Of a DNA stretch of 64,000 nt, positions 12,666 through 24,012 are shown piece by piece (the first letter of the stretch is position 1; each line of letters opens with the position of its first letter). The DNA is from Lingula anatina (Eukaryota > Brachiopoda > Lingulata > Lingulida > Lingulidae), in assembly GCF_001039355.2 (NCBI RefSeq), contig NW_019775835.1, positions 291,025 to 355,024 of the forward strand, written 5' to 3'. Both the position numbers and the translations under genes were made by a program. A model generated the notes under the pieces. It worked only from the letters and a program-made list of their open reading frames with translations. It ran no database searches and was not told where the DNA came from.

Positions 12666-15190
12666 AAGTTAAATGTCAATGTACAGAAAACTACTGGTTT
12701 AGCCTGATAAGGCCAACGAATATTTTCTGTCTTAAAACAGAGACTTATTAACTATTTTGTGAAACTGTATCTTTGTCACACAAGTGTTTGCATCCTGGAG
12801 TTAGTGAAATAATGACTTTGGTTAAAACCAAGCTGAATGTAGGCGATGTAAAGAGGAAGTCATGCAAACAAATTCCACTGCCAGGAGTTATAAATAATAT
12901 CCCAGAAATAAGTTTTAAAACTATTTCCTGTTGTCCTCAGAAACTAGAGGAAAATAGAATTGGGAGCCAAAAATGTGTTTTTACCATAGAAACTGATCCT
13001 GTGAAAATGATACTTAAATTCTAATCTTGAGATATAATACAGGGTAACTTTATCAAAGCAAATGTTGGCATGCAATGCTGCCAGTCAGAAAATAACACAC
13101 ATTCAAGGACTTCTTACCACATACCAAAGCAGGTTCCTACTATTCCCTACATTCACAAACAACTGTAGAAGTAAAGGTTTTATAACACAGAGAAGGCAAC
13201 AGTGAATGCTATTTAATTAAATACTGAAACAGGTTAACCTTCTGTGCTTTCACAGCTTAACTTACCCGTTTCAAAACGGTTCTAAAGAAAATTCCGCACC
13301 TTATCCAATGCTATCTAAAAGATTCCTCCCTGTAAACAAACAAGAGGTGGTTCTTAGCTCATAGAAGTTAAGGAAATACCTGTGACAAACCAACACTTTG
13401 TGGTATACCTCCCCAGCTTTCTCTCCTCTCCTGTGTCCTCTTTCACCTGTAAATTTGGCCGTGTCCAACTACACCTCAACTACAACAATTTCATCCTATG
13501 CAGTAGACTGACTGATTGCAATTAATCTGTCAGCAAAATGACCTTGGATGGAGGTGACAAAGGCACCACACCATGAACCAGACCCTGCACCAGATGATGA
13601 TTGCAATCAATGTTTCTTCTTCCTGGGTTCAGTCTTTGAACAGTTGTAGCTGAACAGACACTTGTTGTGGCCTTGGTGACATAACACATGACTGAATCAC
13701 TGCCCCCATTGTAACAGCACATCCTTCTTCTTGCCTCAATTACATGACTAATCATAGGAATAAATAGGGTGGCATATATTTCCATGGACGATTACATCAT
13801 TTCAGAGAAAAAAGAGAATAAGTTGACCCATCCTCTATTTTCTTTTACCAGATCTGTGGGTGTCTACAGAATTGCCCTTTTTAAAAATGCAAAAATTCAC
13901 ATAAAGGTTTGGTTTCTCTTCCTAATAGGCAGATCCCTTAAAAAAAAACTATAATTTTGAAGTGTAATTTATTAATTGTGTGATCAAGGTCCTTTGAATG
14001 ACAGAAAAATCATACTCCATATAGGTATAAACAAAAACATTTACTTTTTACTGCCTTTAGAGAGAAGATGTTGAAAAACTCTATTATGCCTTAGAAAATT
14101 TTGACTGCCCCCCCCCCCCCTCCATATGGGATATACCAGAGGTCATACCTTACAAGAACATCTCCAACACCACAGAAACTGCTAAGAGAATGAGTGAACT
14201 TGGGCTCTCTGATGGATAAGCTTTCTCGAATCACTAAACACATGTTAAAACATTATATTCATACATTACTAGCACCAATGCTAACCCATCAGCGGGTCAA
14301 TAAAACCCAATCAGCCACTATCTGATACGATTGCCTCTCTAACACAAGACTCATTTGCCTTGACAATAGGATGTTAGTGTCAGCTGATCAATCACATTGC
14401 AACTCTATGTGTCTGTTATCTCTAGCAGTGACCAACACTTTAAATTACCCAGATCATGCCTTTGTTGTCAATATTGAAGCAGATTGGTTATTTCTCCGAG
14501 ATTGGTAATTTCCTTCAATGGTCAATCTGGTCATTTTCGTTAATAACTGTCGCTGTAATTTCCATGGTTGATGGGCTGCTGTTTTATCTTTGTCTTGCAG
14601 GACAATGTGGCTTCATCATTGAACAGGTGACTTTATCTTTGACAGACTAAATGAGTTCTTTTTTGTATGGCCATCTGTGCAGATGATTAACCTTTCACTG
14701 TATTTTGAGACTGCTGTATCTTGTTCCTTCTCTTTCCAAGTCAACTTCCAAGATAACAAAAATTCCTTATCAACTAATATTTACTGGACACTATTTTCTT
14801 TATTTCTCTGATAATGGTGTAAAAGTCTAACCTAATTTTCTGAATTTCAGTATGAAGATCTAAATAAAAATTGTCAGATTGGTCCCTGAGAACTGTACAT
14901 ACTTTTTCAGTCTTGAGTTATCTCACTTCAGAACACAGCCTTAGTGTCCCGAGGTAACCTGGTATATACCACACCCCTGTTGCCATATTATATATATATA
15001 TCAGTAATTTAATAGTTCTGAGCTCCCTGCAGCAAATGAATTACTGCCGCCGGTGATCACTGTAAACTGTTCCCCCCAAACCCTCTTCCTACCCTCTAGC
15101 CATCATATAAACTCAGTGCAGGATGATTCACATATTTGTGCAGGTTAAGTGTCTGATCTATGGAACTGCATTATAACATGATTTCTCCAA

Positions 15191-15200
15191 GATCACTCAC

Positions 15201-15237
<37 letters not shown>

Positions 15238-15325
15238 CACACACACACACATACACACACACACACACGCACGAACACACACGGGGGGGGGGGATTGGGG
15301 GAGAGAGAGAGGGAGAGAGAGAGAA
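15191..15325. repeat. Compound (CT)n-(CA)n-(G)n-(GA)n microsatellite
   Basis: CT repeats from about 15200, then CA repeats, a G run at about 15283-15292 and GA repeats to about 15324. The CT and GA ends are complementary, so the tract can fold on itself. It produces spurious Ser-Leu and Thr-His ORFs. Confidence 0.9.
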
Positions 15326-17653
15326 TGAGCAAAAACACAGTTCCCAAACAATCTGCTAGATCACTGAGAGTAATGAATAATGAATGGAATGGCCCATTAC
15401 ACCAGTGATAATCAAATGATCCCCTATCTTCTGACCACCTGCCAGATATCTCACTATACAGTACGGTGATGGGAATGTAATGCACTCATCAGCCTCCGGT
15501 AACAATCACAAACATCCATTATCATTTCAGCTTTTATAATTTTAATCCCAGACATGGGTTAAAAATATATACTTACAACCTATTGCAAGATCAAGGTCAC
15601 AAATTTCAACAATATGTTCAGAAAAGGGTCAGGATTACTTGATATTGGACTGTAAGAAGATGTGTGTGTATGTGTGCATGAGTGCAACGCATGTGTGTGT
15701 GTGCATGCGCACATGCCTGTGTGGAGGGGGGGTAGAGGAGTGGAATGCAGCATTTTAATAGCTTTACATTTTAGAGGAACCTCATGCAAACATGATTTAG
15801 CAGAGTAATGCACTCGGGAAATGGATGACTCAACCACAGAGCTTCCTCCAGAGCAGACTTCCAGGCTGTCATCTGTATCAGGGTTCAAACAGAATGCCTT
15901 TCAACCCCTCAGGACCTCAAATACAATCTATAAGTAATCTACAAAATCCAGGAATGGCGCTTTTTTCCATTTCTGCTTTGATTCCAAAGTCACTGCTAGG
16001 CATACCAATATAATGACTAATGTAGTCCATGAAACTAGATGGAGTTTTTTCCTGATACTTTTTTGACCAGAAATTCAATTTTCAGCAAGAGAAGAATTAA
16101 ATTTTTATACTAGAACCAGTCATATCTACAACTTGGGTGGCAACAAAGCTGTCAAATATACACATTTGCTCTCATTCTTGATGCAATTTTCAGTCTACAT
16201 CCCTATTGTTTTTGGTTGTTAGTGTATTGCTATTACTACATAACACAACAGGTCATAAATACAATGACTTCTATAATGTTTGTACCCCAACTGGTTGCTC
16301 GCATTAATGAATAATGACCCATTGAAAAAAATATAGACTACTGAGTCTGTTATAAAAATTAATTTATGAATACTGGGGCAGTGCTGGCAATTTTTTTCTC
16401 TTTGCCAAATCACTACTTTTTCATCACTTTTTTTTCTCCAAATGGTTTAAATTCTACTAAAAACAAGTCAAATCAACTAGTCTTTGTTTAGCCAACTTAA
16501 GTCAGTTTTAGCATTTTGCTAAATTGGCAAGTGTTAGGGCTACCCCAGGAATAAAATAAAATATTCTTTCCACATACAGAGTTATTGCTGAAAGAAACAG
16601 AAGTAAGAAAAATGCAAGGGCATGTAATTATCACTGAATCTGTTCAATGATATGCTATCAGTAATCTAGAATCATTGTCCAGTCACTTATACATGTATGC
16701 AAAGCACTGTAAATCAGGCACATATCTCCACACTTGGTTAATAACTGGCTTAATCTTGGTCCTCAACAAGGACATAGCAAACGGACCTAAATCATTTACT
16801 TATCTAGATACCAAAACAATGTTTACAAAATGAACAATCTCCAATTACTCATGACCTATTTGCACCTTTTAGAGAAGATAAAGATAAATCAGAATTAGAT
16901 TTAGGTTATGCTCAGGAATATCTAAAGGATAAATTATAAAGAGAACAAATATTTGTTTGCATGCACTTCCCAAACTTTGCACATAGAGTATAAAATGCTT
17001 AATTACGACTTACGACGAACTCCCACATATCCTACACCCACCTCCACATTTCACAACACACCTAGCAACTTTCTGAACTGTCATTCCAAAATTTTTAAGA
17101 ACAAATCTGTAAATGCCACCAAAATGCATATCTCCGAGATCCACCTTAAACGCACACTCACACATACACAATTAACACCTATTAAGTGCTGCTTAATTCC
17201 CAAAGTTAAAACAATGTGTTCCAGGTCAGCAGGGGCTAATGCACTTGGTATACAAATGGTGATCCATTGCACAAAAAAAGTAAAATTCTGATATAATACT
17301 ACTCTCGGGTGATATGAATAACGATTGATGAATCCCCAGACATGAAATTACTTGTAGAAAAAAAAAATAAAAATAAAATATTGCAAGATGACATTCACAA
17401 ACCGACTCTAGATGATTCACGCCCATTGATATCAGAAACTAGTCTTGTGCTCAACCGGTTTGTGCAGTTCAAAAGCGGCAACCACCATTGTAATTTGACG
17501 TTTTATTCCTTTGGTTCACTTCCAGAAGACTTGTCATCAAGGGAGTAAAAGTTGACAATGGAGAGACTTGTCGATAACAAATGAAGGTGTTAGAGGCTCT
17601 TGCCACTGTGTCTGTCATTAAAAACATCCCTTTCGGGGGAGGAAATAACTCAC

Positions 17654-17840
17654 CTTGATGGGAAAATATCACCGGTTCTAAAGATCTTGTCCTACATCAA
17701 ATGTACTGTAATCCCAAAAGAGAGTTTCAATCGTCTCAGACAGCCTGTAGATTTAACAAAAGCTCCACTTTAGTGACACGCACACTGCTAAAATGTTCTT
17801 GGTATATTTCCTGTCCCTTCTCACTCCGCCATTTTGCCTC
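17654..17840 (-). other. Probable non-coding first exon of NCK
   Basis: On the minus strand a consensus donor AAG/GTGAGT ends this segment at 17654. No long ORF reads through it. A YY1-like AAAATGGCGGAG at about 17836-17825 marks a promoter-type start. That ATG opens a four-codon upstream frame (Met-Ala-Glu-stop, 17832-17821). The exact start of transcription is not visible, so the upper border is approximate. Confidence 0.45.
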
Positions 17841-18120
17841 AACTCATTTACACCTCTAGGGACTATTTTTGACGATGCCAGGGTCACGATACACAGTGAG
17901 AAATATCAAAAATATAACATTAATTAAACAAAACGTTGCTTTTAAATAGTTGGGTATGATATTTTGACATATGCTCGTGCACACTCAAATGAAATCTGTA
18001 AGAAGCCAATGAATTAATTTTCTTAGCGTACCGATACAATGATGCGCGGTGAGACGTCATCATACAGTCTCGCGTTATCTCCCGCCAACTCTCCGGAAGA
18101 AGAAGATCATAATAAAATTG
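17820..18120. promoter_or_regulatory. Candidate divergent promoter between NCK and MOGAT
   Basis: A minus-strand YY1-like motif (AAAATGGCGGAG at about 17825-17836) faces a plus-strand cluster near 18050-18100 with GACGTCAT (CRE-like) and CTCCGGAAGA (ETS-like). NCK is transcribed leftwards and the acyltransferase rightwards, so a shared promoter region is plausible. No first exon for the rightward gene was identified with confidence. Confidence 0.35.
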
Positions 18121-18540
18121 AAGCATTTCAGACAACAAAGTTGAACTTTAATCTTTATACCCTAGCCGTGGGATGGTCCCTGGAACTTAATTGTAGCATA
18201 GCCAGATATCCAAGAGGAAATAGGCAAGTGTTTCGCTCTTTCTGTTTGCACGATGCATAGTTTTCAATGATGTTATTTTTTTAGGAACGCAAAGACTATT
18301 TATTCGTCTGCATTGGAGTGAAATAAATGTTGCTCAAGTAGTTGCTCAAGAAAGAATGTCTTTCTCCATATGGGAGTCGGTGATCTAGATGTCTGTAACA
18401 TTTTGTTGTTGTTGTTGTTGTTTTTAGAAAGGATCTGTTAATCTATTCAGTTAGATGTGGCATAGATCGTCAACTTGCTGTTCACGTATACATGTACTGT
18501 ACCTGTACATCGTGTGCATGTGCATGTACTGTACGTGTTG

Positions 18541-18542
<2 letters not shown>

Positions 18543-18613
<71 letters not shown>
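18543..18613. repeat. (TA)n microsatellite, about 35 units
   Basis: An uninterrupted TA tract 460 bp upstream of the acyltransferase start codon. It is self-complementary. Confidence 0.95.
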
Positions 18614-18615
<2 letters not shown>

Positions 18616-19070
18616 CATTTTTTCATTGTTTCATATGTAAATGACGTCTGTTGTGATCTGGATGGGAATTAATTTGGATATCCCTTATTTTTAGATTTTC
18701 AATAAGTACTTAATTAAATATAGCCATCATCTACTAGATAAAATATGCCCTACTGCATCTTTAGTTATGTTATCAGTTATGAATATCCTCTGTAGAAATT
18801 TCACAATCTTATCATTAACCAGACACTCAAACATGCATTGATTGGGTTAAACTCCAGTTCAGCATTGAGGGACTGTTGTTACATTTTGTATTTGATAGAA
18901 CTGATAGAACCCTGTAGTCAGTATGACAAACATAAATACTTATTGTCTGAATTCTATTTATTTTTTTAGAGGGGACTGAGAATAGAAAATTATATTGAGA
19001 ATTTGATTCTTTCAGTTTCTACCACAGAACTGCAAAAAAAAAAAAAGAAAAAAAGACAGCAAGCTGCAAA

Positions 19071-21021
19071 ATGGTGAAGATTTTAGGTATAGAACTCGCA
19101 CCTCTGCGCATTCCACTGGAGAGACGAATACAAACAGCCGTGGCACTTTACTGGACACTTACTTTTCTTCTGGAAGGATTTGGATGCCTTTTCTTACTGA
19201 TATATCTCTGCTTCACAAGGTTCTACTGGATTCCCTGCCTTTATCTTATTTGGTACATATATGACTATGACCAGGCAGCAAGGGGAGGCAGGAGATGTGA
19301 GTGGATTCGACGTTGGAAAATTTGGGAATATTTCCGTGATTATTTCCCCGTGAAGTTGATCAAGACTGTAGATCTTCCTCCTGACAGGAACTATTTGTTT
19401 TGTTTTCACCCTCATGGAGTGATGTGTGCTGGTGCTTTCTGTAATTTTGCCACTGCTGCCACTGGTTTCAGTGAACTGTTCCCAGGCTTGACGTCTTATC
19501 TGCTGGTATTGAAGGGACAGTTTCAGTTTCCTCTGCACAGAGAGTACTTTATGACTTCAGGTTTGTGATTTTTATAGAGTTTTCTTTTTTTCCTGGCATA
19601 AATTATGTACATTTATTTATTTGGCAGATTTTTAGAAAATTTAGATCTTTGATTGGTTAATATAATAGCACTTTTTTCCCTTTTCAGTGGAAAAAAGCTG
19701 TCTTAGTGTGTCATAAAATTTTAATAATTATCTTACTGAATTTGCCATTGCACTGAATAATGTAAAACAAAGTAACAATCACAACTGTCTGATTGATGTT
19801 CATTTTGAATTAATTTACTGTTTTGAAAGGAAACAGAAAAAAATTCTAAAAAAAGACATACATTTGTATTCTGTTTTAGGAGCCTGTGACTGTACCAAGG
19901 AGAGTTTGGAGTACCTGTTAACACACGGAAAGGGGAACGCCCCTGTCCTGGTGGTGGGTGGAGCACTTGAGGCCCTCAATGCTCACCCAGGGAAATACAG
20001 CCTCAACCTGAGCCATAGAAAGGGCTTTGTGCGCATGGCCATGAAGCTTGGGTAAATATCACCACTCTTAGGCAATGAAGATGCACCTTACTGCATTGAA
20101 ACTTACAAAAAAAGTCTTTACTAGTATTTGTTTTTTTAAATAATTATGATTAATTACATTGTTTCATGATTTTTATTATTTATTAATTAATTATATATAT
20201 ATATATTTTTTTTTTTGCACATGTTTGAAATAAATCAAAATCAAGATGCCTTGATTGCTATGACTTTAATAGAGTTGACATATTCTTAATTGTCTTGTCT
20301 TTCCAGTGTCCCACTGGTCCCAGTATTCTCATTCGGAGAGAATGACCTATTTGTCCAGGTCAACAATCCCCCGGGATCCTTCCTGAGACGTCTCCAGGAG
20401 ACCCTGATGAAGTACTGTGGCTTCAGTTTGCCGGCTTTTCATGGCAGAGGGGTGTTCAACTATACATTTGGTATAGTGCCCTTTAGGAAACCAGTCAATA
20501 CTGTGGGTGAGGAGAATGTTTAATCGTTGGCATAGAGAACTCAAGTTCGGAATTTTTTTTTTTTTTTTTTTGAAATAGAGGCACACAAACATGGCAAACT
20601 TAGTGATAAGTTTATTCCCTTTTTTTAAAACTTTTTTCTTTTGATTAAACTTTGCATTTCAGAATTTAAAAATACTTAAAGTGTATTGCCCTTAAGATAA
20701 TACCATATGAAACAATAGAAGTAAAAAACATGAACTGGATATCAAGTTGTAAATTGAACAAAATATACTTGTGTGATACACTCTCTATTCTCATGATAAA
20801 ATCTGTATTGTCAAAGTGGTTACATTACCTGTTAGTAACATAATTTCTGCTTCTTTTCCCTCACAGTTGGTGGACCCATAGAAGTAGAGAGGAACGAGAA
20901 TCCAAGTAAAGAACAAGTGGACGACGTGCACGCCAAATATGTGGCTGCCCTGCAGCAGTTGTTTGAAGACAATAAAAAGCAGTATGGTCTGGACGAGATG
21001 CAGCATATAATAATACAGTAA
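19071..21021 (+). CDS. Monoacylglycerol/diacylglycerol acyltransferase (MOGAT2-like)
   Basis: ER membrane enzyme of the DGAT2/MOGAT family, which transfers an acyl group from acyl-CoA to mono- or diacylglycerol in triglyceride synthesis. Exons 19071-19560, 19880-20051, 20307-20506 and 20867-21021 join (phases 1, 2, 1) to 338 residues, the family's usual length. It has an N-terminal hydrophobic hairpin (about residues 24-65), RGGRR and a YFRDYFP block near 71-93, and the active-site HPHG at 113-116 with the preceding Phe typical of animals. VVGGALEAL (188-196), RKGFV (210-214), FSFGENDLF (228-236) and FHGRGVF (265-271) follow. The start MVKILGIELAPLRIPLERRIQT and the SFGENDLF and GFSLPAFHGRGVF blocks look more like MOGAT2 than DGAT2, so I call MOGAT; substrate choice cannot be proven from sequence. 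A good acceptor (TTCTTTCAG) at about 19015 implies an upstream 5' UTR exon. AATAAA occurs at about 21257. Confidence 0.95.
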
Positions 21022-23358
21022 TGGACAAAAGCTTTATGTGAGTAAAAAGTTTTCCACATGGAGCAGTAAACTTTTTTTGGTTATATTACAATGCTCAAAA
21101 TAGCATTGTGACAAGGATTGCATTGCTATCTCACCTAACACATTTAGATTGTCAGTAGAAATAGATTCTTCATATATCATAGGAAAGGGCTATTTTCAAT
21201 GGGTATGAGGTAATGTTTTAATACTGGCCCCCTCCCTCTAAGGTTAACTATTAGGCAATAAAATGTAGTGCTTTCAACTTATTAAGTGAGCACAATATCA
21301 AGTAGATAGAGACTAATATAGCAGTCAGTTGAAAAGAAAAAAAACTGTACCATCTAGGTAGTATTTTCATAAATATTTGATTTTTTTCTTGCAAATTAAA
21401 AAAACACCAATGCCTTTAATAAATTGTAAAAAAAAGTTGAGTGAGGTAAAAGGGTTTGCTCACACCCTGTGGTGGATCCCAAAATTAAGGTGCTCGTGAA
21501 ATGATATGCTGTTTGTGTGTTCAATTAAAATGTTGTCTGTTCTTTAAAAAGGGGAGAACATTATATGATAATTGGTATGTCAAACGTTTTTTTAAGAAAT
21601 TTGTAGACTTTAAAAGTTTTTGCCATAAATGGTTTATATTTGCCATTGTCATACAATTTTGAGTGTATGACAATCATTAAAATGATTTGTGATAGGAATT
21701 TCAACTGTGCTCAAAACTGAATGAAGTTTTATTGGTATTTGTCGTTGTTGTGAACTTATGTTTAATCACGAAGCAGTATATGTTATCCAATTTGATAGTA
21801 TTTTTGATATAGATAAAATGTATATTTTTACTTACTAGATAAACTGAAACTGCCATTAAAGGAAAATATGCTACTTATGGAAAGGATGACCGTTTTCCCC
21901 ATCGTTGCCATTATTGTGTTCATTCACACTTAAGGAGCTGAATTTTGTTGAAGCATTTGTGAGATTTTTGTGTAAACATTTATTGTTGCTGATTTTGTGA
22001 ATGTACACTTTTATATTATAGTTTGACTTAGTTTTTTGATTATGGAATGATATAAGCAAGTGATACTTCTTCATCTGAGTATGAGTAATTTGCACAAATT
22101 AAACTCGTCAGTGATTTTTGTCAACTTTGTATATTGTCATAAATCCACCATGAAGCTCTTGCTTTTACTGCAGTGGTGTAATATCTACACATAAAATCAA
22201 AATGATATTTGAAATAAAACAATAATAATTAAAAGCTCTGTCACAGTACTGATTAATTGATCATGTATATATAACTACAGAGTGACTTCCATGGATTTTC
22301 TGTTATTTTAAATACTCCAAGGTTCTTTACATACACCCTGTGTTCCTTCTCCAGTTCTTTTGTCATATAAGTATCAGATGTGTACTGCCCTGCTTCTGAG
22401 CTTGGTGCTGATATTACTACAATTGAAATCCAAGGAAGGCATGAAGTTACGAAAATTAATGGAATAAATTATAGTAATAAAAAGCAACATTACAATATGT
22501 TTTTCATGCAATTTTTTGCCATGATTTTGTTTTTGTTCATTCACTGGATGTTTAAATACTAATAAGCTTATAATAATGACAAAAGGTCTTTTCAAAATTA
22601 TCGTCTGCTTCGCTCTTGCTGCAAACAATTACCATGTTCTTTAAAACATAACGCAACTTGATTTGTGAAAATAATGGCGTCCCTGAATACCAATCTTAAT
22701 TCCTGAATGCGTATCGTGGAGACTAGTTGGCGTCTGTTCTCCCAGGATAGCCATTACATTTGCCATTGGCATACATTTGGGGTGATGATTTAAAAATCTA
22801 AATCCTGACAGAGATGCGCCTGGGTGAGTACGAGACGCATCACGCATCAGAGTCCTCACGGTGCAAGGATGTTCTTTTTAAATTCGTAATTTCAGAATAA
22901 GATGCGAAAATAAATTGATGGAAATATCAAATAAAAAGTGCAGACTATTGCAGACGAGCGGAAAAGGCAAACATCTACAGTGTAACGATATGTCTACGGT
23001 CTGTTTGAATAGGTTTATAAATATAAGAATGTTAGAAATTTCAGACTTCGGAGAAAAAAATTAATATCAGTGTACCGATTAAAATCTTATTGTTTCCCTT
23101 AAATTGTGTAAATTTCTTTTTTCTCTACTTATTTTAGTTCTAACATCAGTTTCATAAGGTCTGTTGATTCTTAAGCTTTAAGTTTGGCAAGGTGCATTCA
23201 GGAATATGCCAAAAAATATAATTTTTTCAAAACTTTCTTCAGTCTCAAAAAAAAAAAAAATCACACTGTTAATACACTAATCCAATCGATTTTATCGTTT
23301 ATATATTAATCTCATTTATCTAATTATTAATTTTCTGGCGTTATCATGAACGTCGTTC
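21022..23358. other. 3' flank of MOGAT and intergenic DNA
   Basis: AT-rich sequence with several AATAAA hexamers (about 21257, 22213) that could be polyadenylation signals. No exon was recognised on either strand. Confidence 0.4.
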
Positions 23359-23631
23359 CTACAGCATTTTTACACGATCCTTGTTTCGCACGCCAGCTCC
23401 GGGAGAACCCGACCATGGCTGATAAACTTTCCATCCTTCAGACATACTGGTTTCCTTGTACGTGGTGCGGTAGAGGCACTTCTGTAACATGGAGAAAGCG
23501 TTCACCAGAGGAACAGCGTCGCACACCACGTTGGCCGGAGGTGGGTAGGGCGACCGAGGTTTTTTCTTTTGGTATGTGGGACGGTTGTTCTGACTCCATT
23601 CTGTTGGTCCCAAGACTATCGGCACCAGTGT
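23359..23631 (-). CDS. Second coding exon (C-terminal tail) of the alpha-arrestin
   Basis: The minus-strand acceptor CCTTCCAG sits directly before base 23631. The frame from there is open for 90 codons to the stop at 23359-23361 and matches phase 0 of the upstream exon. The tail starts Thr-Leu-Val-Pro-Ile-Val and includes QKKKPRSPYPPPANVV; basic and proline-rich tails are usual in alpha-arrestins. It lacks a clear PPxY motif of its own. The frame contains no ATG at its start, consistent with an internal or terminal exon. Confidence 0.6.
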   Translation of the reverse strand, partial: TLVPIVLGPTEWSQNNRPTYQKKKPRSPYPPPANVVCDAVPLVNAFSMLQKCLYRTTYKETSMSEGWKVYQPWSGSPGAGVRNKDRVKML

Positions 23632-23965
23632 CTGGAAGGTTTTAGAGAAATGTTGTGAAAAAAAAATCTCAGCATTTATAAAAGTTTTATGCTGTGTATA
23701 TTATAACAGAATTTTGGGAATCGGATCTGCAAAATTGCTCACATTTTTAGTTGGCAAAGTGAGTACATTACTTGTTACTTTATTCATCACCGTACCATGG
23801 GTGAGAGGAAAGAATTGACAAGGCAAATGCAGCTTTGATACAATCGGCAATCCTCGGCTCATTCCGCAAGCTCCATACTGACATTGTCGAGTGCGGAGAC
23901 ATCCGAGTAGTTCCGAGTGGCTTTGATATTCAGATGAGTTTAAACGAAGTTAACAACAACAACAA

Positions 23966-24012
<47 letters not shown>

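Larger units (their letters stand above)
11293..17654 (-). other. First intron of NCK (5' UTR intron), about 6.4 kb
   Basis: An acceptor (TTTCAG) lies next to base 11293, 29 bases upstream of the NCK ATG. A strong donor (AAG/GTGAGT) lies at 17654/17653. The interval holds microsatellites and poly(A), and only chance ORFs on both strands. I found no nested gene. Confidence 0.6.

Noticed and set aside
15160-15485. ORFs on both strands rich in Ser-Leu, Thr-His or Arg-Glu
   Set aside because: They are translations of the CT/CA/GA microsatellite.
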